Below, piece by piece: positions 30,201 to 37,764 of a DNA stretch of 64,000 bases (within the stretch, counting starts at the first letter, position 1; each line of letters starts with the position of its first letter). The notes below the pieces were generated by a model. The model was not told where the DNA came from. It did no database searches and saw nothing but the letters and a program-made list of their open reading frames with translations. The position numbers and the translations under genes are program-made. Origin of the DNA: Thalassotalea euphylliae (GTDB taxonomy: Bacteria; Pseudomonadota; Gammaproteobacteria; Enterobacterales; Alteromonadaceae); contig NZ_QUOV01000001.1 of the NCBI RefSeq assembly GCF_003390395.1, forward strand, positions 3,782,001 through 3,846,000, given 5' to 3'.

Positions 30201-30347
30201 AGACACGTAAATAAATGGAATGGTAACGTCAGGGTTTGATTCTTTGGCAATATTCGCGTAGGTAATGGCGCCCGAAATCAATAACAGCACAAACACCATC
30301 AGCACCGAACGGGTGCGGGTTAACGCAGCATCTATCATAGATAACAT
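27207..30347 (-). CDS. RND efflux permease 1 (inner membrane pump subunit)
   Basis: 1046 residues, the normal length for a tripartite RND pump. It shows twelve membrane helices in two halves, each with a large periplasmic loop. TM4 carries VGMLVDGAIVVTEFADRQ, supplying the proton-relay Asp, and TM10 carries GIVVNNNIVLIDTYN. It resembles the hydrophobe/amphiphile branch but has VDGAIVV where AcrB has VDDAIVV. Substrates cannot be told from sequence. The adaptor gene is 5 bp upstream. No outer-membrane channel gene is nearby, so TolC is presumably shared. The basic C-terminal tail after TM12 is RRKEKKLGKK. Confidence 0.9.
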   Translation of the reverse strand: MLSMIDAALTRTRSVLMVFVLLLISGAITYANIAKESNPDVTIPFIYVSMVHDGISPEDAERMLVRPMESELKSIAGVKEMTANASEGHASVTLEFLAGLDPKEALADVRDKVTLAKAKLPSDSEEPEVHEVTMANEEPAVTVILSGPVTERGLVTLARDMRDRIEGLQEVLEVEIGGDREDMVEIIVDPLLMESYGLDQNDIFNLVERNNRLVPAGTMDTGKGRFAVKVPSVFETIDDLLELPIKVNDDRVITFADVSTVRRAYKDPSSFARLNGERSISLEVKKRSGENIIETVNKVKALIEEQRAKWPNQVMVDYVGDQSVDVKDTLSDLQNNVLSAVLLVVIVVIAALGTRSAMLVGLAIPGAFLTGILVIAIAGLTVNIVVLFGLIMAVGMLVDGAIVVTEFADRQMSEGVERVKAYQMAARRMAWPIIASTATTLAAFAPLMFWPGIMGEFMKYLPFTLIAVLTASLAMALVFVPTIGAVFGKSRAISAEEKAQMIEAEAGDLTKLKGFTGKYVGVLSKAIRNPVKVLLGTIVIAMLVMWGYGKSGLGAIFFPEVEPTSAMMMVRSHGDLSIHEKDEIMREIEARILPIDDIETLYTRTGGNDLVGTFRLNFKNWQLRRTADEVIKDIEQRTADMAGVEIEARKNEPGPSSGKDLVVELSSRFPDKLDDNVRIVRNALAANGQFTNIEDTGSKPGIEWQLDIDRALAAIYGADAALLGSTVQMVTNGLKLGEYRPDDTDDELDIRVRFPEDKRNLGRLDTIRVKTNEGLVPVGSFVDRTAAPKVDTIRRVDGKRVVTVQANLVPGAQLIQVLPELEAQLPTLGLDPLVDIAIKGQNEDQQESQDFLVNAFGVALFVMAIILVTQFNSFYQAFLILSAVVFSTVGVFLALMIVQKPFGIVMGGIGVISLAGIVVNNNIVLIDTYNVLRRQGFPITDAILRTGAQRLRPVMLTTITTILGLMPMVLQVNLDFFNRTAVVGAPSTQWWAQLATAIAGGLAFATVLTLVLTPTLLALRDRRKEKKLGKKQTAAPAKVEKISDAA

Positions 30348-30352
30348 AATGG

Positions 30353-31504
30353 TTAGCCCTTGTTCATGTCGCTAGATTGCTGCGCAAGCGCTTGTGCTGT
30401 GTCAAAGACAGCTTCAACGGTATCGCCCGCACGGACAAAACCTTGGCCAAGCACGATAATGTCAGCTTGTTTACCTAGCCCAGTTAACCAAATACCATCG
30501 CTTTCACTTTTCACGATATTAATGCCAGTAAACACCACCTGGTTATCAACCACGATTTTAATACCGATGTTGCCTTGCTCGTCTAACGCTAATAAGGCCG
30601 GTGATACTTTAATGGCATCTACTTCAGCAAGTGGCAAGGTCACTTCACCGCTCATGCCCGCAAGTAGCTGGTTGTCAGCATTTTCAATCGCTACTTCAAT
30701 TTTAAAGGTGTTTGTTGCATCATCGGCAACACTGGCAATGTAACGAATTTCGCCATCCGCTTGTTGATGGCTTAGCAGTTCAATATGCGCAAGTTGCCCT
30801 GTTTGTAATTGGGTAATTTGATTTTCTGTGGCATGAGCACGAACAATCAAGGGATCGAGATCCGCAATCATCGCAATTTGATCGCCGTCTTTTACATAGT
30901 CACCTTGTTCGACATAACGGGTGTTCATTACGCCATCAAATGGCGCACGAATCACGGTATTAGCAATATCAATTTCCAAGCGTTGAATGGTCGCTTTCAC
31001 TGCTTCTAATTCAGCCACGGCACGCGCTAATTGTGCACGACCTTGGTAACCGTCTTTATGAAGTTTAGTTGCACCTTGGTGCTCAATTTCCCGCTGTGCG
31101 CGCAACGCTTTAGCTTCTGTTAATCGCGCCTGTAAATCGTTGATGGCGATACGGGCAATCACATCACCTTGTTTTACCGTCGCCCCACGTTTCGCCAACA
31201 CTTCAACAATTTTCCCGTCGACTTCTGCTTTTAACGTAGCGGTGCGATCAGGCTCAGTACGACCGTATAGCTCAACTGTGTCAAACACTGGTACTGCCAT
31301 GCGTGTTTCAACTTTGACTTTAGGGATAGGGGCTTGTTGAGTTTTCTTAGATGACTCTGCTACTACTGAGCTACTGTTGCCCTCAGTGTTGGTTTGAAGC
31401 TTATTATCCTGACTGATACCTGACGCCATCCAAAGTACCAATAGCAAAGCAATGACAATAGCAATGACATAGGGACGTTCGGCGAACCATTGGCGATTTA
31501 ACAT
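30353..31504 (-). CDS. RND efflux periplasmic adaptor 1 (membrane fusion protein)
   Basis: 383 residues. One N-terminal membrane anchor (about 12-30, VIAIVIALLLVLWMASG), no lipobox. The biotinyl-lipoyl half motifs KAEVDGKIVEVLAKRGATVK and VIRAPFDGVMNTRYVEQGDY flank an alpha-hairpin with a coiled coil, followed by beta-barrel and membrane-proximal domains. It connects the inner-membrane pump to a TolC-type channel. First gene of the operon with the permease, and a dyad operator lies about 90 bp upstream. Confidence 0.9.
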   Translation of the reverse strand: MLNRQWFAERPYVIAIVIALLLVLWMASGISQDNKLQTNTEGNSSSVVAESSKKTQQAPIPKVKVETRMAVPVFDTVELYGRTEPDRTATLKAEVDGKIVEVLAKRGATVKQGDVIARIAINDLQARLTEAKALRAQREIEHQGATKLHKDGYQGRAQLARAVAELEAVKATIQRLEIDIANTVIRAPFDGVMNTRYVEQGDYVKDGDQIAMIADLDPLIVRAHATENQITQLQTGQLAHIELLSHQQADGEIRYIASVADDATNTFKIEVAIENADNQLLAGMSGEVTLPLAEVDAIKVSPALLALDEQGNIGIKIVVDNQVVFTGINIVKSESDGIWLTGLGKQADIIVLGQGFVRAGDTVEAVFDTAQALAQQSSDMNKG

Positions 31505-31592
31505 GAGAATTCTCTTATTAACTGTTAGCTATGGGCAATTCAAAAACTTACGGCGAAAGCACAAGAAAAGCGATATTACCCGACAAATACAC

Positions 31593-31608
31593 TAGACCGT
31601 ATAGTCTA
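31593..31608 (-). promoter_or_regulatory. TetR/NemR-like operator upstream of RND operon 1
   Basis: TAGACC-GTAT-AGTCTA matches the E. coli NemR box TAGACC-N4-GGTCTA at all but one position. It lies 89 bp before the adaptor start, where a repressor would block transcription. No TetR gene is in the window. Confidence 0.6.
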
Positions 31609-31745
31609 AACGAGTATTAAATCGCATTCAAAATACGGTTGCTACAAAATGTTTCGACAATTGATTTTTGTACAGATTCAACTACGTAATAGCAATTAAA
31701 CTAATAAAGATTTTAGTCTAAAGAGAAAACAAACTAGGGAAAACA

Positions 31746-31779
31746 AAAAGCCCGCTAATGTTAGTGAGCGGGCTTTTTG
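31746..31779. terminator. Terminator after erpA
   Basis: AAAAAGCCCGCT and AGCGGGCTTTTT form a 12-bp stem with a 10-base loop, 28 bases beyond the erpA stop on the minus strand. Confidence 0.9.
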
Positions 31780-31807
31780 TTTAAAAAACTGAAATTATAT
31801 GGTGTAT

Positions 31808-32149
31808 TTAAATTGAGAACGATGAACCACAACCACAAGTTGTTGTTGCATTTGGGTTGCTCACAATAAAGCGGCTACCTTCTAAGCCTTCAATGTAGTC
31901 CACTTCGCCGCCAACCAAATATTGTAAGCTCATTGGATCTACCACCATAGTAACGCCTTGTTTTTCAATGGTCATATCACCTTCGTTAACTTTTTCGTCG
32001 AAAGTAAAGCCATATTGGAATCCCGAGCAACCACCACCGGTAACATAGACGCGCAGTTTAAGTGCAGGATTCTCTTCCTCAGTAACTAGCGCCAATACTT
32101 TTGTTGCCGCTGCATCGGTAAATTGGATCGGTAATTCAGGATTAGACAT
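31808..32149 (-). CDS. erpA: Iron-sulfur cluster insertion protein ErpA
   Basis: 113 residues, A-type carrier family. The three cluster-ligand cysteines are present: Cys41 in [11 protein letters not shown], and Cys105 and Cys107 in the C-terminal CGCGSSFSI. The protein accepts Fe-S clusters from the assembly scaffold and delivers them to targets such as IspG. The absence of isc genes around it and the overall sequence favour ErpA over IscA. It is transcribed alone with a strong terminator. Confidence 0.93.
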   Translation of the reverse strand: MSNPELPIQFTDAAATKVLALVTEEENPALKLRVYVTGGGCSGFQYGFTFDEKVNEGDMTIEKQGVTMVVDPMSLQYLVGGEVDYIEGLEGSRFIVSNPNATTTCGCGSSFSI

Positions 32150-32237
32150 TGGACATAATTCTCACACAATATTTCAGGGGCGGATTATCTTAAACCTGAG
32201 TACTTTAATCAAGTATTAGCCGCCTGAAAGGATTAGA

Positions 32238-32966
32238 CTAAGTTGGTTTAACTAATGCCGACCAAGGATAACTTTCATTTAACTCGCTGTATTTTTGCCA
32301 TTTTCCTTTCGGCAATACGGCCTTAATTTCCAATGATTCAGGAATAAAGTCAGCAGGTACAGTTAAATCACCTTCAATACGTTGAAAGTACTTTAAACTA
32401 AACGAGCGCTGTTCTTGGGAAAGTTGGCTAATTTGTTCAAGCGTTAATGTCGCTGGACGATTTGCTTGGCTACCCTTTAACGAAAATTCAATATACCCTT
32501 TGGCATAGCGCTTTTTCAGCGTTTGCTGGATAAGTACAACACTTAATCGATAGTGGTTTTCACTTTCCATTGGCTCCAACGCCACTTGATCAATAACGAG
32601 ACCGTCTGCCTGCTTCTCTGGTGCCATCACTTTTTCATAAAACGCCAACTGCTTTTTAACCGCGAAATGATCCACTTCCATGGCTTTAATGGTTTGCTGG
32701 GCACGCTGATTGGCAATGCGCTCAACTTCAAGTTCAAGCTCTAGTGTATGAATATGTTTGAGGTTTTCATTTTGCTGATGATAAAGTTCATCTAAGCGCA
32801 GTTTTTGTTGACTAATTGTTTGCGTTTGGAAACTATGAAAATAGTTGCCAATTCTATAGCCAACGAATAGACACAAGGCAATTGTTGAAAACAATAAAAG
32901 TGCAGACTTGAATGCACCTAAGCGCTTCGCGACAACAGGTAGATTTATTTTTGCTAACCAATTCAT
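32238..32966 (-). CDS. Membrane-anchored coiled-coil protein (DUF6776-like)
   Basis: 242 residues, not assigned to a known function. One N-terminal membrane segment (about 19-40, FKSALLLFSTIALCLFVGYRI-like) is followed by a long heptad-patterned helix (about 48-120, rich in Gln, Glu, Leu) and then a beta-rich C-terminal domain with PADFIPESLEIKAVLPKGKW. The topology suggests a bitopic inner-membrane protein with a large periplasmic part. Proteins of this type lie beside erpA in other gammaproteobacteria; assignment to DUF6776 is from memory of that context. It lies 88 bp upstream of erpA on the same strand. Confidence 0.6.
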   Translation of the reverse strand: MNWLAKINLPVVAKRLGAFKSALLLFSTIALCLFVGYRIGNYFHSFQTQTISQQKLRLDELYHQQNENLKHIHTLELELEVERIANQRAQQTIKAMEVDHFAVKKQLAFYEKVMAPEKQADGLVIDQVALEPMESENHYRLSVVLIQQTLKKRYAKGYIEFSLKGSQANRPATLTLEQISQLSQEQRSFSLKYFQRIEGDLTVPADFIPESLEIKAVLPKGKWQKYSELNESYPWSALVKPT

Positions 32967-33013
32967 TTATCAAGTATTATTGAAATTAAAAACAACATAA
33001 AAACGATTTTTCT

Positions 33014-34705
33014 TTGCTAAATATAACGCGCTTTAAAAACACGGTTAACTATCTAGACATTGCGATGCGCAAGCGTTTAGCACTGCCCATTACCTCTTGG
33101 CAACTGTGTTTACTCGCCATCATTGGCGGCACGATATCGTCCTTACTGATTGCCTTATTTATTGGTGCGATTAATAGCATTCAACAATGGTTACTCGCAG
33201 ATATCGGCCATTATACCAGCTTAACCGAGTTAAATCGTTTATTCTTGCCAATCATTGGCGCCTTAGCAATTTTATTAACGGCGTGGTTAACTGGTTATCA
33301 ATATATTCGTACTGGTATCCCGTTTGTACTGCACCGCTTGAAAGTCGCCTACGGTGTGATTCCATTGCGCAATACCATCAATCAGTTTTTCGGTGGCATT
33401 ATCGCCCTTGCCAGCGGTTTTTCCGTGGGTAAAGAAGGTCCTGCCGTACATTTAGGTGCGGCCAGTAGTGCTTATTTAGGCAGCCGCTTTAATCTGCCAT
33501 CCAATGCGACTCGAACCTTGGCAGCATCAGGCGTAGCTGCCGGTATTGCGGCGTGCTTTAACACACCTATTGCCGCAGTAATTTTTGTGATGGAAGTAAT
33601 TCTGCGCGAATACAAAATTCACATGTTTATTCCGATCATGCTGGCCGCAATTGTTGGCTCTATGGTGACCAGCACGATTTTTGGTCCTGCCCATGGTTAT
33701 GAATTTTTTAGCCCTGTTGCCTTAGATTTTGAGCACTACCCTTGGCTTATTCTATTGGGCTTAATGCTAGGTACATTAGCTGCTATTTTTAATCGTTTTA
33801 TCGTTGCAGCCATTGAAAACGCCAAGCATTTTCACGTGGTTGCGCGCTTATTAATTGCCGGCCTAATTACCGGCTCGGTCGGCTTTATTATTCCCTATGC
33901 AATGGGTACAGATCTTGGCGCAATGCACTTTACCATGAGTGATGACGCCAGCACGGCGTTATTGCTCGGCTTACTAGTCGCTAAATGTGGCTTAACTATT
34001 GTAGCCGTTGGCATGGGTATTCCTGGTGGTGTAATTGGCCCAATTTTCAGCATTGGCGCAATTGCAGGTGCTGTTGCTGCGGGCATGATGGGCATCGCCT
34101 TTGAAGATAAAATGACTAGCGACTTTGCCTTAATGGGCATGGCTGGTTTTATGGCAGCAACACTTAATGCCCCGCTTGCGGCCTTGTTGGCAGTGGTTGA
34201 ACTATCAAACCAACTAGAGATTATTGCGCCATCCATGTTAGTGATCTCCACCGCTTGTCTATGCGCTGGTCAGCTATTTAATAATCGTTCCGTATTTATT
34301 ATGCAGCTTAACGTCCAAGAGCTCTCGTATCGAACGCCACCATTGGAGAACACCCTCCACAATATTGGTGTATTAGGCATAATGCGCACTAATTTAGCGT
34401 TACTCAATGCCAGAGACACTGAGCAAGAGATGCAAGAAAAAGCGATGAAAAGCGAATACTTGATCATGCAAAGCAATGGCGAGTTTTACTGGAATGAAGT
34501 GGTTTACGAGCCAGGCAAAGAGCGACGCTTCAGACAACATAAGCTGATTCCAATTTCCAGCTGCGCAACGCTTGCTGAAGCATACCTACAACTAAATGAG
34601 CAGCGTTTGGGTGGCGTGTACATTTATGACAAATCACCGGATAATATTATTGGTTTATTAACCTTCGAGCAGATTCGTGCGTATTTAACGAAAGGAAAAA
34701 TTTAA
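33014..34705 (+). CDS. ClC-family chloride channel/H+-Cl- exchanger with C-terminal CBS-like domain
   Basis: Up to 563 residues. ClC signature segments are present: TGIP (variant of GSGIP) near residue 100, GKEGPAVHLGAASSAYLG with the gating glutamate, and GIPGGVIGPIFSIGA. A VMEVILREY segment offers an acidic residue where the proton-pathway glutamate sits, hinting at exchange rather than a pure channel. About 130 residues after the last helix resemble a regulatory CBS region. The start is uncertain: TTG at 33014 or ATG at 33065, neither with a good ribosome-binding site. hemJ begins two bases after its stop, so the two are co-transcribed. Confidence 0.9.
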   Translation: MLNITRFKNTVNYLDIAMRKRLALPITSWQLCLLAIIGGTISSLLIALFIGAINSIQQWLLADIGHYTSLTELNRLFLPIIGALAILLTAWLTGYQYIRTGIPFVLHRLKVAYGVIPLRNTINQFFGGIIALASGFSVGKEGPAVHLGAASSAYLGSRFNLPSNATRTLAASGVAAGIAACFNTPIAAVIFVMEVILREYKIHMFIPIMLAAIVGSMVTSTIFGPAHGYEFFSPVALDFEHYPWLILLGLMLGTLAAIFNRFIVAAIENAKHFHVVARLLIAGLITGSVGFIIPYAMGTDLGAMHFTMSDDASTALLLGLLVAKCGLTIVAVGMGIPGGVIGPIFSIGAIAGAVAAGMMGIAFEDKMTSDFALMGMAGFMAATLNAPLAALLAVVELSNQLEIIAPSMLVISTACLCAGQLFNNRSVFIMQLNVQELSYRTPPLENTLHNIGVLGIMRTNLALLNARDTEQEMQEKAMKSEYLIMQSNGEFYWNEVVYEPGKERRFRQHKLIPISSCATLAEAYLQLNEQRLGGVYIYDKSPDNIIGLLTFEQIRAYLTKGKI

Positions 34706-34707
34706 TA

Positions 34708-35139
34708 ATGACCACAATATTATGGCTAAAGGCTTTTCACGTAATTTTTATGGTTGCCTGGTTTGCCGGTATTTTCTATTTGCCTCGATTATTTGTGAAT
34801 CACGCAGAATCAAATAATCCCGATGTGATTGAACAGCTAAAAGGCATGGAGCGACGCCTACTCTTTTTTATTACCCCATTTGCGATACTTACCTTAGCAC
34901 TCGGGTTAGCCTTGATTATGCAATATGGTCGTGACTGGTTTGTGGCCGCAAAATGGCTGCATTACAAGCTGACCTTAGTGATTATATTGTTCGCTTATCA
35001 CGCCTATTGTTTTAAATTGCTGAAAGATTTTAAGCTAGATCGAAACACTCGCTCAGGTCGCTTTTACCGTATTTTTAATGAAGTTCCCGTACTGATTTTA
35101 TTTGCTGTCATTATTCTTGCTTACGTCAAACCTATGTAA
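34708..35139 (+). CDS. hemJ: Protoporphyrinogen IX oxidase HemJ
   Basis: 143 residues with four predicted membrane helices. It opens LWLKAFHVIFMVAWFAGIFYLP, cited here in part: the conserved His and the WFAG..YLPRLFV motif define HemJ (formerly UPF0093). It continues AKWLHYKLTLVIIL with the conserved Lys, and RIFNEVPVLILFAVI. HemJ oxidises protoporphyrinogen IX in the penultimate step of heme synthesis in bacteria lacking HemG or HemY. The start is two bases after the ClC gene stop. hemL, an early enzyme of the same pathway, lies 1.3 kb downstream. Confidence 0.9.
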   Translation: MTTILWLKAFHVIFMVAWFAGIFYLPRLFVNHAESNNPDVIEQLKGMERRLLFFITPFAILTLALGLALIMQYGRDWFVAAKWLHYKLTLVIILFAYHAYCFKLLKDFKLDRNTRSGRFYRIFNEVPVLILFAVIILAYVKPM

Positions 35140-35175
35140 TCTGCTCCTGTCAAATTCAACATTGGCATTTATACC

Positions 35176-35209
35176 TGCGAGCGATTTAAGTTAGCGTTAA
35201 CCGCTCGCA
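35176..35209. other. Inverted repeat downstream of hemJ
   Basis: TGCGAGCG and CGCTCGCA, perfect 8-bp arms 18 bases apart, without a T-run. Possibly a weak terminator or transcript-end hairpin of the ClC-hemJ unit. Confidence 0.35.
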
Positions 35210-35215
35210 AACACA

Positions 35216-35244
35216 TTCAATTGTTTTGCTAACTGTGCTATATT
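35216..35244 (+). promoter_or_regulatory. Possible sigma-70 promoter of pyrB
   Basis: TTCAAT, 17 bases, TATATT, followed by a GC-rich TCGCGCC discriminator; about 85 bases before the pyrB ATG. Confidence 0.45.
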
Positions 35245-35329
35245 TCGCGCCGATAATTTTAGAGGCGCTAATGGCTGGTTAGCACACCGCATTCAGCGCA
35301 ACCACTCATATCATGGCTGGATAAGCGTT

Positions 35330-36343
35330 ATGATGAAATTCCAAGGTAGTCACATCTTGTCGGTATCGCAACTTGACCGCGATGCTATTGCTAAAATTCT
35401 TGATGTTTCCGCACAAATGGCGCCCTATGCGGCACGCCAAAAGCGTTGTCATGTTCTTGATGGCGCCATCTTAAACAACCTATTTTTTGAACCAAGTACT
35501 CGCACGCGCGTCAGCTTTGGTACTGCGTTCAATTTGCTCGGCGGTTTTGTTCGCGAAACCGTAGGTGAGGAAAACTCGTCGCTGAGTAAAGGTGAATCTT
35601 TATACGATACCGCACAGGTAATTAGCGGCTATTCCGATGTTATCGCAATGCGCCACCCGAAAATGCACTCTGTTGCAGAGTTTGCTGAAGGCTCCAGTGT
35701 TCCGGTGATAAACGGTGGTGACGGTGCAAATGAACACCCAACCCAAGCCTTATTGGACTTGTTTACCATTCAGTCTGAAATGTCACGATTTGGCAAAGGC
35801 TTAGACAATTTAAACATCGTGCTAATGGGTGATCTTAAGCATGGCCGCACCGTACATTCACTGTCTAAACTGCTGAGTTTATACAACAACGTGAAAGTGA
35901 CGATGGTCTCGCCGGCGGCGCTACAAATGCCAGACAGTGTTATCTCAACGCTAACCAACGCTGGTCACCAAGTGATTGTAACTGACAAAATCGCTGGCAA
36001 CCTCGCCTGTGATGTGATTTATCAAACTCGCATTCAACAAGAGCGCTTTGCCAGTGCAGATGAAGCTGATTTATATCGTGGTCACTTTAGCCTTAACAGG
36101 CAGGTTTATCAGCAATATTGCAAAGAAAACACGGTGATAATGCACCCATTACCTCGCGACTCACGCCCAGAAGCTAATGAGCTAGACACTGATTTAAATG
36201 ACTTAGCCAACTTAGCAATTTTCCGCCAAGCACAAAATGGTGTGCTGGTACGAATGGCGTTATTCGCACTAACCTTAGGTGTAGAAGATAAATTGACGGC
36301 ATACGAAAAACCCGTGCTTTGGCATAGCAATAAAGCTTACTAA
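35330..36343 (+). CDS. pyrB: Aspartate carbamoyltransferase catalytic subunit
   Basis: 337 residues. The carbamoyl-phosphate loop FFEPSTRTR (Ser56-Arg60), GEENSSLSKGESLYDT and HPTQALLDLF (from His136), plus HPLPRD near the end, define ATCase. It joins carbamoyl phosphate and aspartate, the first committed step of pyrimidine synthesis. It is longer than E. coli PyrB (311), with an extended C-terminus after VRMALFALTLG. The regulatory gene pyrI, which follows pyrB in enterics, is absent here; hemL comes next. The initiator is one of two adjacent ATG codons. Confidence 0.95.
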   Translation: MMKFQGSHILSVSQLDRDAIAKILDVSAQMAPYAARQKRCHVLDGAILNNLFFEPSTRTRVSFGTAFNLLGGFVRETVGEENSSLSKGESLYDTAQVISGYSDVIAMRHPKMHSVAEFAEGSSVPVINGGDGANEHPTQALLDLFTIQSEMSRFGKGLDNLNIVLMGDLKHGRTVHSLSKLLSLYNNVKVTMVSPAALQMPDSVISTLTNAGHQVIVTDKIAGNLACDVIYQTRIQQERFASADEADLYRGHFSLNRQVYQQYCKENTVIMHPLPRDSRPEANELDTDLNDLANLAIFRQAQNGVLVRMALFALTLGVEDKLTAYEKPVLWHSNKAY

Positions 36344-36396
36344 ATAGCGGTTAATCCGCTCGCGCACGTATTGAAATAGAATTGACAGGAAACCAC

Positions 36397-37683
36397 ATGC
36401 AAAAATCTGCAGAACTTTTTGAACAAGCAAAATCCATTATCCCAGGCGGGGTGAACTCACCAGTACGTGCATTTAATGGCGTTGGCGGCACACCGTGTTT
36501 TATTGAACGTGCTGACGGTGCCTATATTTTTGATGCTGACGGCAAAAAGTACACTGATTACGTTGGTTCTTGGGGACCAATGATTCTAGGTCACAACCAT
36601 CCTGCGATCCGCAACGCCGTGCTAAAAGCGGTTGAACATGGTTTAAGCTTTGGCGCGCCAACAGCGCTAGAAATTGAAATGGCTGAGAAAGTACGTGAAG
36701 TCGTGCCATCAATGGAATCGCTGCGTATGGTAAGTTCAGGCACCGAAGCGACCATGAGTGCCATTCGCCTAGCACGTGGCTACACAGGCCGTGATAAAAT
36801 CTTAAAATTTGAAGGTTGCTACCACGGTCACGCAGATTCGTTATTAGTTAAAGCAGGCTCTGGCGCCTTAACCATGGGCGTACCAAACTCACCGGGTATT
36901 CCTGAAGACTTCGCTCAGCACACACTAACGGTTAGCTTCAATAACCTTGACGAAGTTAAACAGGTATTTGCTGAGCTCGGCTCTGAAATTGCCTGTATTA
37001 TTGTTGAGCCTGTGGCTGGCAACATGAATTGTATTCCTCCAGTTGCTGGCTTCTTAGAAGGTTTACGCCAAGTCTGTGACGAACACGGCAGTGTGTTAAT
37101 TTTTGATGAAGTAATGACAGGTTTCCGCGTTGCCCTAGGCGGCGCACAAGCACATTACCAAGTACAACCTGACTTAACAACGTTAGGTAAAGTCATCGGT
37201 GGTGGTATGCCAGTAGGAGCCTTTGGTGGCAAACAAGCCATTATGGATTACATTGCGCCGGTAGGACCTGTTTACCAAGCGGGTACACTTTCAGGTAACC
37301 CGATTGCTATGGCTGCTGGCTTAGCTTCATTGAATGAGTTATGCCAAGGTGATAAGCACCAGCAACTCGCCGCAAATACCGAAAAAGTGGCGAAAGGCTT
37401 TAAGGCCGCTGCTGAAAAACACGGTATTGCGCTAAGCATTAACTATGTCGGTGCAATGTTTGGCTTCTTCTTTACCGAGGAAGAAACCATTACTAGCTAT
37501 GCGCAAGCGACAGCGTGTGACGGTGAGAAATTTAAGCGCTTTTTCCACCTCATGTTGGACGAAGGTTTCTACTTAGCGCCTTCAGCATTTGAAGCTAGCT
37601 TCTTATCAACAGCTCACACTGATGAAGATATCGAGAATACGATTGCGGCAGCAGAGCGGTGTTTTGCTAAATTAGCGGCCTAA
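36397..37683 (+). CDS. hemL: Glutamate-1-semialdehyde 2,1-aminomutase
   Basis: 428 residues from the ATG at 36397, preceded by ACAGGAAA; an upstream TTG in frame is not needed because HemL proteins start MxKSxxLFEQAKxxIPGGVN. It is a PLP enzyme of aminotransferase class III: Lys265 in [17 protein letters not shown] forms the Schiff base. It converts glutamate-1-semialdehyde to 5-aminolevulinate in the C5 heme pathway. The gap from pyrB is 53 bp, so they may share a transcript. A strong terminator follows. Confidence 0.96.
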   Translation: MQKSAELFEQAKSIIPGGVNSPVRAFNGVGGTPCFIERADGAYIFDADGKKYTDYVGSWGPMILGHNHPAIRNAVLKAVEHGLSFGAPTALEIEMAEKVREVVPSMESLRMVSSGTEATMSAIRLARGYTGRDKILKFEGCYHGHADSLLVKAGSGALTMGVPNSPGIPEDFAQHTLTVSFNNLDEVKQVFAELGSEIACIIVEPVAGNMNCIPPVAGFLEGLRQVCDEHGSVLIFDEVMTGFRVALGGAQAHYQVQPDLTTLGKVIGGGMPVGAFGGKQAIMDYIAPVGPVYQAGTLSGNPIAMAAGLASLNELCQGDKHQQLAANTEKVAKGFKAAAEKHGIALSINYVGAMFGFFFTEEETITSYAQATACDGEKFKRFFHLMLDEGFYLAPSAFEASFLSTAHTDEDIENTIAAAERCFAKLAA

Positions 37684-37707
37684 TTAGCAGCTTGCAAAGT
37701 AAAACTC

Positions 37708-37734
37708 AAAAGCAGCGCTCAGCGCTGCTTTTTT
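37708..37734 (+). terminator. Terminator of hemL
   Basis: AGCAGCGC-TCA-GCGCTGCT with six T following, 28 bases after the stop; also serviceable for convergent mrcB. Confidence 0.88.
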
Positions 37735-37764
37735 ATTGTCTAATTTGATGTCTAAAGAAAGGGG

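Larger units (their letters stand above)
31505..31807. other. Control region of RND operon 1 and 3' flank of erpA
   Basis: AT-rich 303-bp spacer. It holds the RND promoter region, the NemR-like dyad at 31593-31608 and the erpA terminator at 31746-31779. No small gene seen. Confidence 0.5.

Noticed and set aside
33014..33064. Extra N-terminal 17 residues of the ClC protein from a TTG start
   Set aside because: Not firmly rejected: kept as outer limit, but the segment lacks a ribosome-binding site and the ATG at 33065 is equally possible.
35176..35209. Pyrimidine attenuator upstream of pyrB
   Set aside because: Only an 8-bp dyad without a U-run and no U-rich leader peptide; does not resemble pyrL-type attenuation.
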